Under the pieces are notes generated by a model, which made no database searches, was not told the origin of the DNA, and worked only from the letters and a program-made list of their open reading frames with translations. Of a DNA stretch of 5,410 bases, positions 1 through 5,410 are shown piece after piece; the first letter of the stretch is position 1; each line of letters opens with the position of its first letter. This DNA is from Actinomycetota bacterium (GTDB lineage: Bacteria; Actinomycetota; Actinomycetes; S36-B12), in NCBI GenBank assembly GCA_027729865.1, contig JAQCBM010000147.1:1-5410 (forward strand). Direction: 5' to 3'. The position numbers were made by a program, and so were the translations under genes.

Positions 1-289
1 CGCGGTTCTGCTCGCGGCAGGAACACCGGGTAAGCGCTTTGCGCTGCCGCACGCACGTGTCTTGATCCACCAGCCGTACACCGAAGGTGGGGGCCAGGGC
101 TCGGATATCGAGATCCAGGCGAACGAGATCCTGCGGATGCGCAAAGAGATGGAAGGCATCCTCTCCTTGCACACCGGACGCTCCGAGGAACAAATCGAGC
201 TCGACATCGAGCGCGACAAAATCCTCACCGCTGACATGGCCAAGGAGTACGGGATCATCGATCAGGTGATCAGTTCCCGCAAGGCCTGA
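1..289 (+). CDS. clpP: ATP-dependent Clp protease proteolytic subunit ClpP (ClpP2-like), 3' part only
   Basis: C-terminal 95 codons of a ClpP serine peptidase; the 5' part lies before the window, and complete codons begin at base 2. The barrel-shaped ClpP tetradecamer degrades proteins unfolded by ClpX or ClpC in the cytoplasm. Visible family signatures are AVLLAAGTPGKR at the left edge, then LIHQP with the catalytic histidine (codon at 68-70), the SDIEIQANEI handle-helix region, and IERDKILTA with the catalytic aspartate (215-217). The catalytic serine would lie just upstream and cannot be seen. The end (GIIDQVISSRKA, then TGA) matches the normal ClpP C-terminus with no extension. Actinobacteria usually carry paired clpP1 and clpP2; the ANEILRMR stretch and the position directly before clpX favour the second copy, ClpP2, but this paralogue call is inference. 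The family assignment is secure. Confidence 0.96.
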   Translation, partial: AVLLAAGTPGKRFALPHARVLIHQPYTEGGGQGSDIEIQANEILRMRKEMEGILSLHTGRSEEQIELDIERDKILTADMAKEYGIIDQVISSRKA

Positions 290-315
290 CCACACCGGTT
301 TCACTTCGTTCGCAC

Positions 316-334
316 TCTCGAGCAAGGCTTGAGA
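316..334 (+). other. Small hairpin 27 nt after clpP
   Basis: An 8-bp stem (316-323 with 327-334, one G-T wobble) closes a 3-nt AAG loop. It lies shortly after the clpP stop codon. The sequence after it is pyrimidine-rich (cttcgcttcgtcg) but has no real T-run, so it is a poor intrinsic terminator. It could be a weak terminator, an RNA-processing or stability element between clpP and clpX, or chance. Confidence 0.35.
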
Positions 335-373
335 CTTCGCTTCGTCGTGGCGCGCGGAAATCTGAGCATCATC

Positions 374-431
374 GGGCAAATCGGGGTACGGTCCTACGAG
401 TGCCCCGCCACCGGAGTCGGGGCCGTTGCCC
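374..431 (+). promoter_or_regulatory. Foldable leader region upstream of clpX, with a weak candidate -10
   Basis: Three complementary segments are visible. GGGCAA (374-379) matches TTGCCC (426-431), enclosing a 6-bp GC stem formed by GCCCCG (402-407) and CGGGGC (418-423). A competing CGGGG at 382-386 could pair with the same CCCCG. TACGGT at 387-392 fits the actinobacterial TANNNT -10 pattern, but I see no matching -35. The 174-nt distance from clpP is compatible with clpX having its own promoter or a structured leader. In GC-rich DNA such short pairings are common, so this is tentative. Confidence 0.25.
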
Positions 432-463
432 TGTGTGGGTAGCTGTCGTGGAAAGGGGCACCC

Positions 464-1762
464 GTGGCTCGGATTGGTGAGAGCGGCGATCTGCTGAAGT
501 GTTCCTTCTGCGGTAAGAGCCAAAAGCAGGTCAAGAAGCTAATTGCCGGTCCTGGCGTTTACATTTGTGACGAGTGCATCGACCTGTGTAACGAGATCAT
601 CGAAGAGGAGCTCAACGAGTCGGTCGAAACTCCGGTCGGTGAACTGCCCAAGCCCAAAGAAATCTACGACTTCCTCGACCAGTACGTCATCGGCCAAGAC
701 ACCGCGAAGAAGTCACTCTCGGTTGCCGTCTATAACCACTTCAAGCGGGTAGCTGCTGAGGCCCGGGAGAAGCCGCGCGAGGACCAGGTCGAGGTCGCTA
801 AGTCCAACATCATGCTGCTCGGCCCCACCGGTTCGGGCAAGACGTTGCTGGCGCAAACGTTGGCTCGAATGCTGAACGTGCCCTTCGCTATTGCGGACGC
901 CACCGCCCTCACTGAAGCTGGCTATGTAGGCGAAGACGTCGAGAACATCCTGTTGAAATTGATTCAGGCCGCGGACTTCGATGTGAAGCGCGCGGAGACC
1001 GGCATCATCTACATCGACGAGATCGACAAGGTCGCCCGCAAGAGCGAGAACCCCTCAATCACGCGCGATGTGTCGGGCGAAGGTGTGCAGCAGGCGCTGT
1101 TGAAGATCCTCGAGGGCACCGTTGCGTCGGTTCCGCCGCAAGGTGGCCGCAAGCATCCGCATCAGGAGTTCATTCAGATCGACACCACTAATGTGCTGTT
1201 CATCGTCGGTGGCGCATTCGCCGGGCTGGATTCGATCGTTGAACAGCGCCTAGGCAAGAAGAACCTCGGCTTTACTTACGACCTCGTCGACGGTGAGCGT
1301 GAGGACAAGGGTGATATCACCGATGTGTTCGCCCATGTGATGCCTGAGGATCTGCTCAAGTTCGGCATGATTCCGGAATTCATTGGCCGCTTGCCTGTCT
1401 TCACCTCTGTCACGCAACTCGATCGCGAGGCGCTCGTTCAGGTACTCACCGAACCGAAGAATGCTCTGGTCAAGCAGTACCAGCGGCTGTTCGAGATCGA
1501 CGGCGTGGAGTTGGAATTCGACCAGGATGCCCTTGATCAGATCGCCGATCATGCGCTGCTACGCGGCACCGGTGCTCGCGGACTGCGGGCGATCCTCGAA
1601 GAGGTTCTCCTGCACGTGATGTACGACGTCCCCAGCCGCGAGGATGTGGCCAAGGTGGTCATCACCGGCGAAGTGGTGCGGGACAACGTGAACCCCACGA
1701 TCGTGCCGCGCGATATCGATACGGTGCGCGAGACTCCCGCCCGCCGCGAAAAAACTGCCTAA
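464..1762 (+). CDS. clpX: ATP-dependent Clp protease ATP-binding subunit ClpX
   Basis: Complete 432-residue AAA+ unfoldase, the usual length for ClpX. As a cytoplasmic hexamer it recognises tagged or adaptor-delivered proteins, unfolds them with ATP and threads them into ClpP. The N-terminal zinc-binding domain has Cys13, Cys16, Cys35 and Cys38. The ATPase core shows Walker A GPTGSGKT (120-127), the GYVG pore loop (153-156), Walker B IIYIDE (181-186), the RKSENPSITRDVSGEGVQ pore-2 region (192-209), an LGF version of the ClpP-docking IGF loop (268-270), the arginine finger in EFIGRLP (Arg309) and sensor 2 GARGLR (Arg372). No key residue is missing. The GTG start is fixed by an in-frame TAG at 440-442, the zinc finger at codon 13 and a purine-rich GAAAGGGG ribosome site ending 5 nt upstream. 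It follows clpP, its partner protease, but the gap is too long for tight translational coupling. The last codons overlap one arm of the downstream terminator. Confidence 0.99.
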   Translation: MARIGESGDLLKCSFCGKSQKQVKKLIAGPGVYICDECIDLCNEIIEEELNESVETPVGELPKPKEIYDFLDQYVIGQDTAKKSLSVAVYNHFKRVAAEAREKPREDQVEVAKSNIMLLGPTGSGKTLLAQTLARMLNVPFAIADATALTEAGYVGEDVENILLKLIQAADFDVKRAETGIIYIDEIDKVARKSENPSITRDVSGEGVQQALLKILEGTVASVPPQGGRKHPHQEFIQIDTTNVLFIVGGAFAGLDSIVEQRLGKKNLGFTYDLVDGEREDKGDITDVFAHVMPEDLLKFGMIPEFIGRLPVFTSVTQLDREALVQVLTEPKNALVKQYQRLFEIDGVELEFDQDALDQIADHALLRGTGARGLRAILEEVLLHVMYDVPSREDVAKVVITGEVVRDNVNPTIVPRDIDTVRETPARREKTA

Positions 1763-1784
1763 CCCCCCTCCCCGAAAGGGCAGT
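1749..1784 (-). terminator. Candidate terminator for the valS direction, overlapping the clpX 3' end
   Basis: Read on the minus strand, ACTGCC (1784-1779) pairs with GGCAGT (1759-1754) across a G-rich 19-nt loop. A run of six T follows directly (complement of the A-run 1749-1754; the stem's last T is the first of these). A longer alternative pairs AAAAACTGCC (1810-1801) with GGCAGTTTTT (1759-1750), a perfect 10-bp match across a larger loop. Convergent valS transcripts would end inside the last codons of clpX. The loop is long for a classical intrinsic terminator, so this is moderate evidence. Confidence 0.45.
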
Positions 1785-1810
1785 CTGCCGCTACCGAAAG
1801 GGCAGTTTTT
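1785..1810 (+). terminator. Candidate rho-independent terminator of clpX
   Basis: CTGCC (1785-1789) pairs with GGCAG (1801-1805) across an 11-nt loop, followed immediately by TTTTT (1806-1810), starting 22 nt after the clpX stop codon. ACTGCC within the clpX stop region (1754-1759), extended to AAAAACTGCC, can compete for the same right arm. The short stem is GC-rich and the T-run is unusually clear for this sequence. The position between convergent genes supports a terminator role. Confidence 0.55.
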
Positions 1811-1813
1811 GAT

Positions 1814-1843
1814 CATCGAGTGGGCACTGGTGCCCACTCGATG
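1814..1843. other. Perfect 14-bp central hairpin
   Basis: CATCGAGTGGGCAC (1814-1827) and its exact reverse complement (1830-1843) are separated by only TG, so in practice the loop would be a 4-nt CTGG. It is the core of the larger palindrome. There is no T-run directly on either side, so alone it is not a standard terminator; it would act as an RNA 3'-end stabiliser, a transcription pause or an extruded DNA structure. Confidence 0.85.
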
Positions 1844-1893
1844 CGTGTGAACTGCCCTTTCGACGCTCGCAGACTGCCCTTTCGGTGCGCAGG

Positions 1894-4503
1894 TTAGGCA
1901 GGGGATTGCGGAGCCAGGACCGCGTTGACTGTCAGCGGGGCGTCGTCCGCCGCTGGAACCAGGATCAATTCCGCAATCGAGCCCGCGGCCGCGAGGTCCG
2001 CGCGCGCTTGCGATACCGCCTCGATATCCGCTGGTGTTCCCTCGACTGTCGCCTCGGTCACCTCGGCCTTCATCGAGGCCTTCGCATCTGACTTGGCTTT
2101 GCGCACGCCACTCAGCGCCGCACCGGTGCGCTCGAGCACCTTCGCGTTGTGACCCTCGGCAACTGCCATTTCGTCCAGGGTCGGCCAGGGGGAGCGGTGG
2201 ATCGAGGAATCGTTGTCGTGCATCCACGACCACACCTCTTCAGTGGTGAAAGGTAGGAACGGCGCGAACAACCGCAGTTGCACCGACAGCGCCAGCACCA
2301 GTGCTGCCTTGGCACTGTTCGCCGCATCCTCACCCTGTCCGCCGTAGGCGCGCTCCTTGACCAACTCGACGTAATCGTCGGTGAACGTCCAAAAGAACGT
2401 CTCAGCCAACTCAAGCGCCCGGGCGTAGTTGTAGTTCTCGAACGAGTCCGTTGCTTGGCGGACAACCTCGCGCAGCGCACCGAGCATCGACAGATCGAGC
2501 GCATTTGTAACGGCTGAGGGATCGGTGACCACCCCCATGGACAGCACGAATTTGCTCGCGTTCAGAATCTTGATGGCAAGGCGTCGGCCGATCTTCATCT
2601 GACCTACGTCAAACGCGGTGTCCGTACCCGGACGACCAGAGGCGGCCCAGTAGCGCACTGCGTCGGAGGAATACTCGTCCAGCAGAGCCATCGGGGTAAC
2701 CACATTGCCCTTGGACTTGCTCATCTTCTTGCGATCCGGGTCGAGGATCCAGCCGGAGATCGCCGCGTTACTCCACGGCAGGCAGTCATCTTCCAGGTGC
2801 GCGCGGACCACTGAGGAGAACAGCCAGGTGCGGATGATCTCGTGCGCTTGCGGGCGAACGTCCATCGGAAACACCCGGGACCACAGATCCGGATCGCGTT
2901 CCCAGCCACCGGCGATTTGCGGACTGAGCGAACTCGTGGCCCAGGTGTCCATCACGTCCGGATCACCGATGAAGCCACCAGGCTTGCCGCGTTGATCCTC
3001 GGTGAAGCCTTCGGGGGCGTCGCTTGACGGATCGATCGGCAGTTGATCCTCGGCCGGCACGATCGGCGCGGTGTAATCGGGGTTGCCGTCTGCGTCGAGC
3101 GGGTACCAGATAGGAATCGGCACACCGAAGAACCGCTGGCGGGAAATCAGCCAATCGCCGTTCAGGCCCTCGACCCAGTTCTCGTAGCGCACCCGCATGT
3201 GTTCGGGATGCCAGATGAGTTCGTTGCCGCGCGCTAGCAGTGCCTCGCGCAGTTTCGGATCGCGTCCGCCATTGGTGATGTACCACTGGCGGGTGGTGAC
3301 GATCTCGAGGGGCTTATCGCCCTTCTCGAAGAACTTCACCGGATGCTTGATCGGCTTGGGCTCACCTTCGAGGTGGCCGGTCTCGGTCAAAATCTCGACC
3401 ATGCGCTCCTTGGCGGTATGCGCAGTAGCACCCACGATGCGTTCGTAGTAGCCGCGTCCGGCGTCTGTGGTGATCCACTCGGGCACTTCACCTCGAATAC
3501 GCCCGTCCCACCCGATGATCGGACGCGTAGGCAACTGCAGTTCGCGCCACCACGTCACGTCGGTGAGGTCACCGAACGTGCAGATCATCGCGATGCCCGA
3601 GCCCTTCTCAGGATCGGCGAGTTCATGTGGAACAACCGGAACCTCTACATCGAAGGCAGGAGTGCGCACCGTGCTGCCGAACAGTGGCTGGTAGCGCTCA
3701 TCGTCCGGGTGCGCCACGAGGGCAACGCACGCAGCGAGCAGTTCGGGTCGTGTGGTCTCGATGAATACGCGATCGGTGTTGTCTTGGCTGGTCTTGGGGA
3801 AACCGATGCGGTGATACGCGCCATCGCGCTCGCGGTCCTCAAGCTCGGCCTGCGCAACAGCAGTGCGGAAGGTGACGTCCCACAGCGTGGGTGCTTCCGA
3901 CTGATACGCCTCACCGCGTGCGAGGTTGCGCAAGAACGCGAGCTGACTCGTGCGCTGGGCATTGCGGTCGATGGTCTGGTAGGTCTGCGTCCAATCAACG
4001 CTCAAACCCATCCGCTTCCACAGTGCCTCGAAAACCTTCTCGTCCTCGACGGTCAAGCGCTCGCACAACTCCACGAAGTTGCGCCGGCTGATCGGCAGTT
4101 GGTTCTTGGGGTCCGGCTCGGCCGGTGGTTCGAAGTCGGGCTGGTATGGCAGGGATGGATCGCATCGCACACCGAAGTAGTTCTGCACTCGCCGTTCCGT
4201 AGGCAGGCCGTTGTCGTCCCAGCCCATCGGATAGAAGACCTCGAAGCCACGCATCCGCTTGTAACGCGCCATGCAGTCGGTATGCGTGTAGGAGAAGACG
4301 TGACCGACGTGAAGCGAGCCACTCACAGTGGGAGGAGGAGTGTCGATCGAGTAGACCTGCTCGCGGGTCTTGCTGCGATCGAAGCGGTAGGTGCCTGCGT
4401 CCTCCCAGCGCTGCGACCAGGTGGCCTCGACGCCATCCAAACTCGGCTTGTCAGGAACCGACGGCGTTGTCGACACACGCGTCGTGGGAGTGGTCGAAGA
4501 CAT
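1894..4503 (-). CDS. valS: Valyl-tRNA synthetase (class I, archaeal/type-2-like form)
   Basis: Complete 869-residue class Ia aminoacyl-tRNA synthetase that charges tRNA-Val in the cytoplasm and hydrolyses mischarged Thr-tRNA. The catalytic fold starts with IDTPPPTVSGSLHVGH, where HVGH (65-68) is the HIGH motif. The CP1 editing domain carries ETTRPE (249-254) and GSGIAMICTFGD (from 301). Then come DWLISRQR (450-457), DVMDTWATSS (516-525) and KMSKS (593-597), all intact. The anticodon-binding helical domain follows from about residue 640, and a short Ala-rich tail ends the protein. The TPPPTVSGSLHVGH and GSGIAMICTFGD wording differs from the common bacterial form (PPPNVTGSLHLGHA type) and resembles the type-2 ValS known from archaea, rickettsiae and some actinobacteria; that subtype is from memory. 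The ATG start has AGGA 9 nt upstream. The gene converges on clpX and diverges from folC. Confidence 0.98.
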   Translation of the reverse strand: MSSTTPTTRVSTTPSVPDKPSLDGVEATWSQRWEDAGTYRFDRSKTREQVYSIDTPPPTVSGSLHVGHVFSYTHTDCMARYKRMRGFEVFYPMGWDDNGLPTERRVQNYFGVRCDPSLPYQPDFEPPAEPDPKNQLPISRRNFVELCERLTVEDEKVFEALWKRMGLSVDWTQTYQTIDRNAQRTSQLAFLRNLARGEAYQSEAPTLWDVTFRTAVAQAELEDRERDGAYHRIGFPKTSQDNTDRVFIETTRPELLAACVALVAHPDDERYQPLFGSTVRTPAFDVEVPVVPHELADPEKGSGIAMICTFGDLTDVTWWRELQLPTRPIIGWDGRIRGEVPEWITTDAGRGYYERIVGATAHTAKERMVEILTETGHLEGEPKPIKHPVKFFEKGDKPLEIVTTRQWYITNGGRDPKLREALLARGNELIWHPEHMRVRYENWVEGLNGDWLISRQRFFGVPIPIWYPLDADGNPDYTAPIVPAEDQLPIDPSSDAPEGFTEDQRGKPGGFIGDPDVMDTWATSSLSPQIAGGWERDPDLWSRVFPMDVRPQAHEIIRTWLFSSVVRAHLEDDCLPWSNAAISGWILDPDRKKMSKSKGNVVTPMALLDEYSSDAVRYWAASGRPGTDTAFDVGQMKIGRRLAIKILNASKFVLSMGVVTDPSAVTNALDLSMLGALREVVRQATDSFENYNYARALELAETFFWTFTDDYVELVKERAYGGQGEDAANSAKAALVLALSVQLRLFAPFLPFTTEEVWSWMHDNDSSIHRSPWPTLDEMAVAEGHNAKVLERTGAALSGVRKAKSDAKASMKAEVTEATVEGTPADIEAVSQARADLAAAGSIAELILVPAADDAPLTVNAVLAPQSPA

Positions 4504-4520
4504 GGTGGTTCATCCTAGGA
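4504..4520 (-). promoter_or_regulatory. valS ribosome site or overlapping -10 element
   Basis: On the minus strand AGGA (4516-4513) lies 9 nt before the valS ATG and supports this start. The same bases form TAGGAT (4517-4512), which fits a TANNNT -10 element. If used, transcription would begin at or within about 2 nt of the ATG and the AGGA would not be in the mRNA. An ATG overlapping the AGGA is out of frame. The two readings are alternatives and I cannot choose between them. Confidence 0.4.
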
Positions 4521-4575
4521 GTGCTCGCGGCTATCTCCCCACGGCCACCAGCCATGCTGCGAAACGCACGCTACC

Positions 4576-4581
4576 TAGACT
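4576..4581 (+). promoter_or_regulatory. Candidate -10 element for a leaderless folC transcript
   Basis: TAGACT fits the actinobacterial TANNNT -10 pattern and ends 6 nt before the folC GTG, so initiation would fall on the start codon itself. No Shine-Dalgarno-like purine tract lies between the -10 and the GTG. I see no good -35 near 4553-4558. The TAG of this hexamer is also the in-frame stop that limits the start of folC. Confidence 0.4.
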
Positions 4582-4587
4582 TCGAAC

Positions 4588-5410
4588 GTGGACCTCGCGC
4601 GCTTGTGGGCCGAGTTGGACTCGCGTTGGCCGGAGTCCATCATCGAGCCGTCTCTCACTCGGATCGTCTCGGTCATGGAATTGCTGGGAGATCCGCAACG
4701 CGCGTACCCGGTGATCCAGGTAGCGGGCACCAACGGCAAGACCTCCACTGCGCGGATGATCGAGTCGATCCTTCGTGCGCACGGACTCCGCACCGGCTTG
4801 TTCACCTCCCCGCACTTGGTCGACGCGCGTGAACGCATTCGCCTGGACGGTGAGCCCATCTCCGAAGAGCGCCTGCTCGAGACCTGGACCGACATTGCGC
4901 CATACATCCAGTTGGTCGACAAGAACTCCGTGGAGTCCGGCGGGGTGCGCTTGTCTTACTTCGAGGTGATCACCGCACTCGCCTATGCCGCGTTCGCAGA
5001 TGCGCCGGTGGATGTTGCCGTCATCGAAGTCGGGATGGGCGGCACCTGGGATGCAACATCTGTCGCTGCTGCGTCGGTTGCCGTCATCACCCCGATCGGA
5101 ATGGATCACGCGGAGTACCTCGGCGACACCATCGGTCAGATCGCTGGTGAGAAGGCAGGCATCATCGCGCCTGGGTGTTCTGCCGTTTCGGCAGTGCAGG
5201 TCGACGAGGCATCTGAGGTGCTGCGCACGCGCGCCGAGGAACTGCAGGTCCCTCTCGCCGTTGAAGGTGCCAACTTCGGTTTGCTCGCGCGTGAGATCGC
5301 GGTTGGCGGTCAGGTGATCAGCGTGCGTGGTTTGCGTGGGGATTACGACGACGTCTTCGTCCCCTTCTTCGGCGAACACCAGGCGTCCAACGCCTGCGTG
5401 GCCCTGGCCG
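4588..5410 (+). CDS. folC: Bifunctional folylpolyglutamate synthase / dihydrofolate synthase, 5' part (runs off the window)
   Basis: First 274 complete codons of a Mur-ligase-family enzyme that uses ATP to add glutamate to dihydropteroate and to reduced folates in the cytoplasm. Visible signatures are the P-loop QVAGTNGKTS (GTNGKTS 47-53), TSPHL (73-77) with RERI (81-84), SYFE (123-126), EVGMGGTWDAT (147-157), ITPIGMDH (167-174), EKAGI (188-192, with the usually carbamylated lysine 189) and GEHQASNA (262-269). The remaining central and C-terminal part lies beyond the right edge, with no stop before it. The GTG start is well bounded: an in-frame TAG sits at 4576-4578, GTG is the only usual start before codon 6, and the N-terminus begins at a family-typical distance before the P-loop. 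The start has no clear ribosome site. The neighbouring valS is divergent 84 nt away. The usual WDATN reads WDATS here, a mild variation. The family is certain; which of the two activities is present is inferred. Confidence 0.97.
   Translation, partial: MDLARLWAELDSRWPESIIEPSLTRIVSVMELLGDPQRAYPVIQVAGTNGKTSTARMIESILRAHGLRTGLFTSPHLVDARERIRLDGEPISEERLLETWTDIAPYIQLVDKNSVESGGVRLSYFEVITALAYAAFADAPVDVAVIEVGMGGTWDATSVAAASVAVITPIGMDHAEYLGDTIGQIAGEKAGIIAPGCSAVSAVQVDEASEVLRTRAEELQVPLAVEGANFGLLAREIAVGGQVISVRGLRGDYDDVFVPFFGEHQASNACVALA

Larger units (their letters stand above)
1772..1885. repeat. Three-tier coaxial palindrome made of four copies of CGAAAGGGCAGT
   Basis: The word CGAAAGGGCAGT occurs at 1773-1784 and 1795-1806, and its reverse complement at 1851-1862 and 1873-1884, with a period of 22 nt in each arm. 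The outer arms pair over 17 bp (1772-1788 with 1869-1885), the middle arms over 13 bp (1795-1807 with 1850-1862), and a central hairpin over 14 bp (1814-1827 with 1830-1843). All three share one axis between 1828 and 1829 and are separated by symmetrical 6-nt by 6-nt unpaired segments. This gives 44 potential pairs in 114 nt, filling most of the space between clpX and valS. It may be a dispersed palindromic repeat, a strong bidirectional RNA end, or a dyad protein-binding site. I cannot tell whether it recurs in the genome. No target-site duplication is evident at its edges. Confidence 0.9.

Noticed and set aside
301..334. ClgR-type operator upstream of clpX (TTCGC followed by a GC-rich inverted half)
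   Set aside because: The half-sites are not at the expected spacing and the inverted half does not match; the sequence is better described as a small hairpin.
1772..1885. CRISPR array or insertion-sequence remnant
   Set aside because: The four 12-base copies are in two inverted pairs, with 10-nt gaps between the copies in each arm, not regular direct repeats with spacers; no transposase fragment or target-site duplication is visible, so only a MITE-like origin remains possible.
1559..2233. A 224-codon minus-strand open frame spanning the clpX end, the spacer and the valS end
   Set aside because: It runs through the palindromic spacer and overlaps two well-supported genes in other frames; the product is low-complexity Gly/Arg-rich sequence.
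3343..4518. A 391-codon open frame on the plus strand inside valS
   Set aside because: It lies antisense to the unmistakable valS gene, has no recognisable domain, and long antisense frames are expected opposite GC-rich coding sequence.
4531..5379. A 282-codon open frame on the minus strand across folC
   Set aside because: It is antisense to folC, which carries all family motifs; its protein is His/Arg/Asp-rich without family resemblance.
1..5410. A novel multi-gene defence or biosynthetic system
   Set aside because: All substantial coding sequence is explained by clpP, clpX, valS and folC, which are intact housekeeping genes; no accessory gene is left over.

Overview
The window looks like chromosomal core DNA of an actinobacterium (Actinomycetota). 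The reasons are a fairly GC-rich composition, GTG starts on two of the three visible gene starts, a ClpP2-like clpP next to clpX, and ClpX, ValS and FolC proteins that read like actinobacterial family members. I cannot assign a genus. I see no insertion sequence, phage gene, CRISPR array, tRNA or rRNA.

Layout: 1-289 is the 3' end of a clpP gene (+), the proteolytic subunit of the Clp protease. A 174-nt gap (290-463) follows, with a small hairpin just after clpP and a second foldable stretch before clpX. A complete clpX (464-1762, +) encodes the AAA+ unfoldase that feeds substrates to ClpP. A complete valS (1894-4503, -) encodes valyl-tRNA synthetase and converges on clpX. An 84-nt divergent gap (4504-4587) separates valS from folC (4588 to the window end, +), whose product is folylpolyglutamate/dihydrofolate synthase; folC runs off the right edge.

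The most striking non-coding element is the 131-nt convergent spacer between clpX and valS. It holds four copies of a 12-base word, two per arm and each pair 22 nt apart. They flank a 14-bp hairpin and share its dyad axis exactly, giving a three-tier palindrome of 44 potential base pairs over 114 nt with symmetrical 6-nt internal loops. The same word also pairs with the last codons of clpX, so that T-tracts on both strands can follow hairpins. This looks like a bidirectional terminator built from, or invaded by, a repeat element.

The genes are housekeeping genes: protein quality control (clpP, clpX), translation (valS) and folate metabolism (folC). clpP and clpX act together physically. valS and folC are commonly neighbours in actinobacteria, but here valS is inverted relative to both flanks. 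I found no convincing new multi-gene system; the palindromic spacer and the possibly leaderless folC start are the parts most worth a second look.
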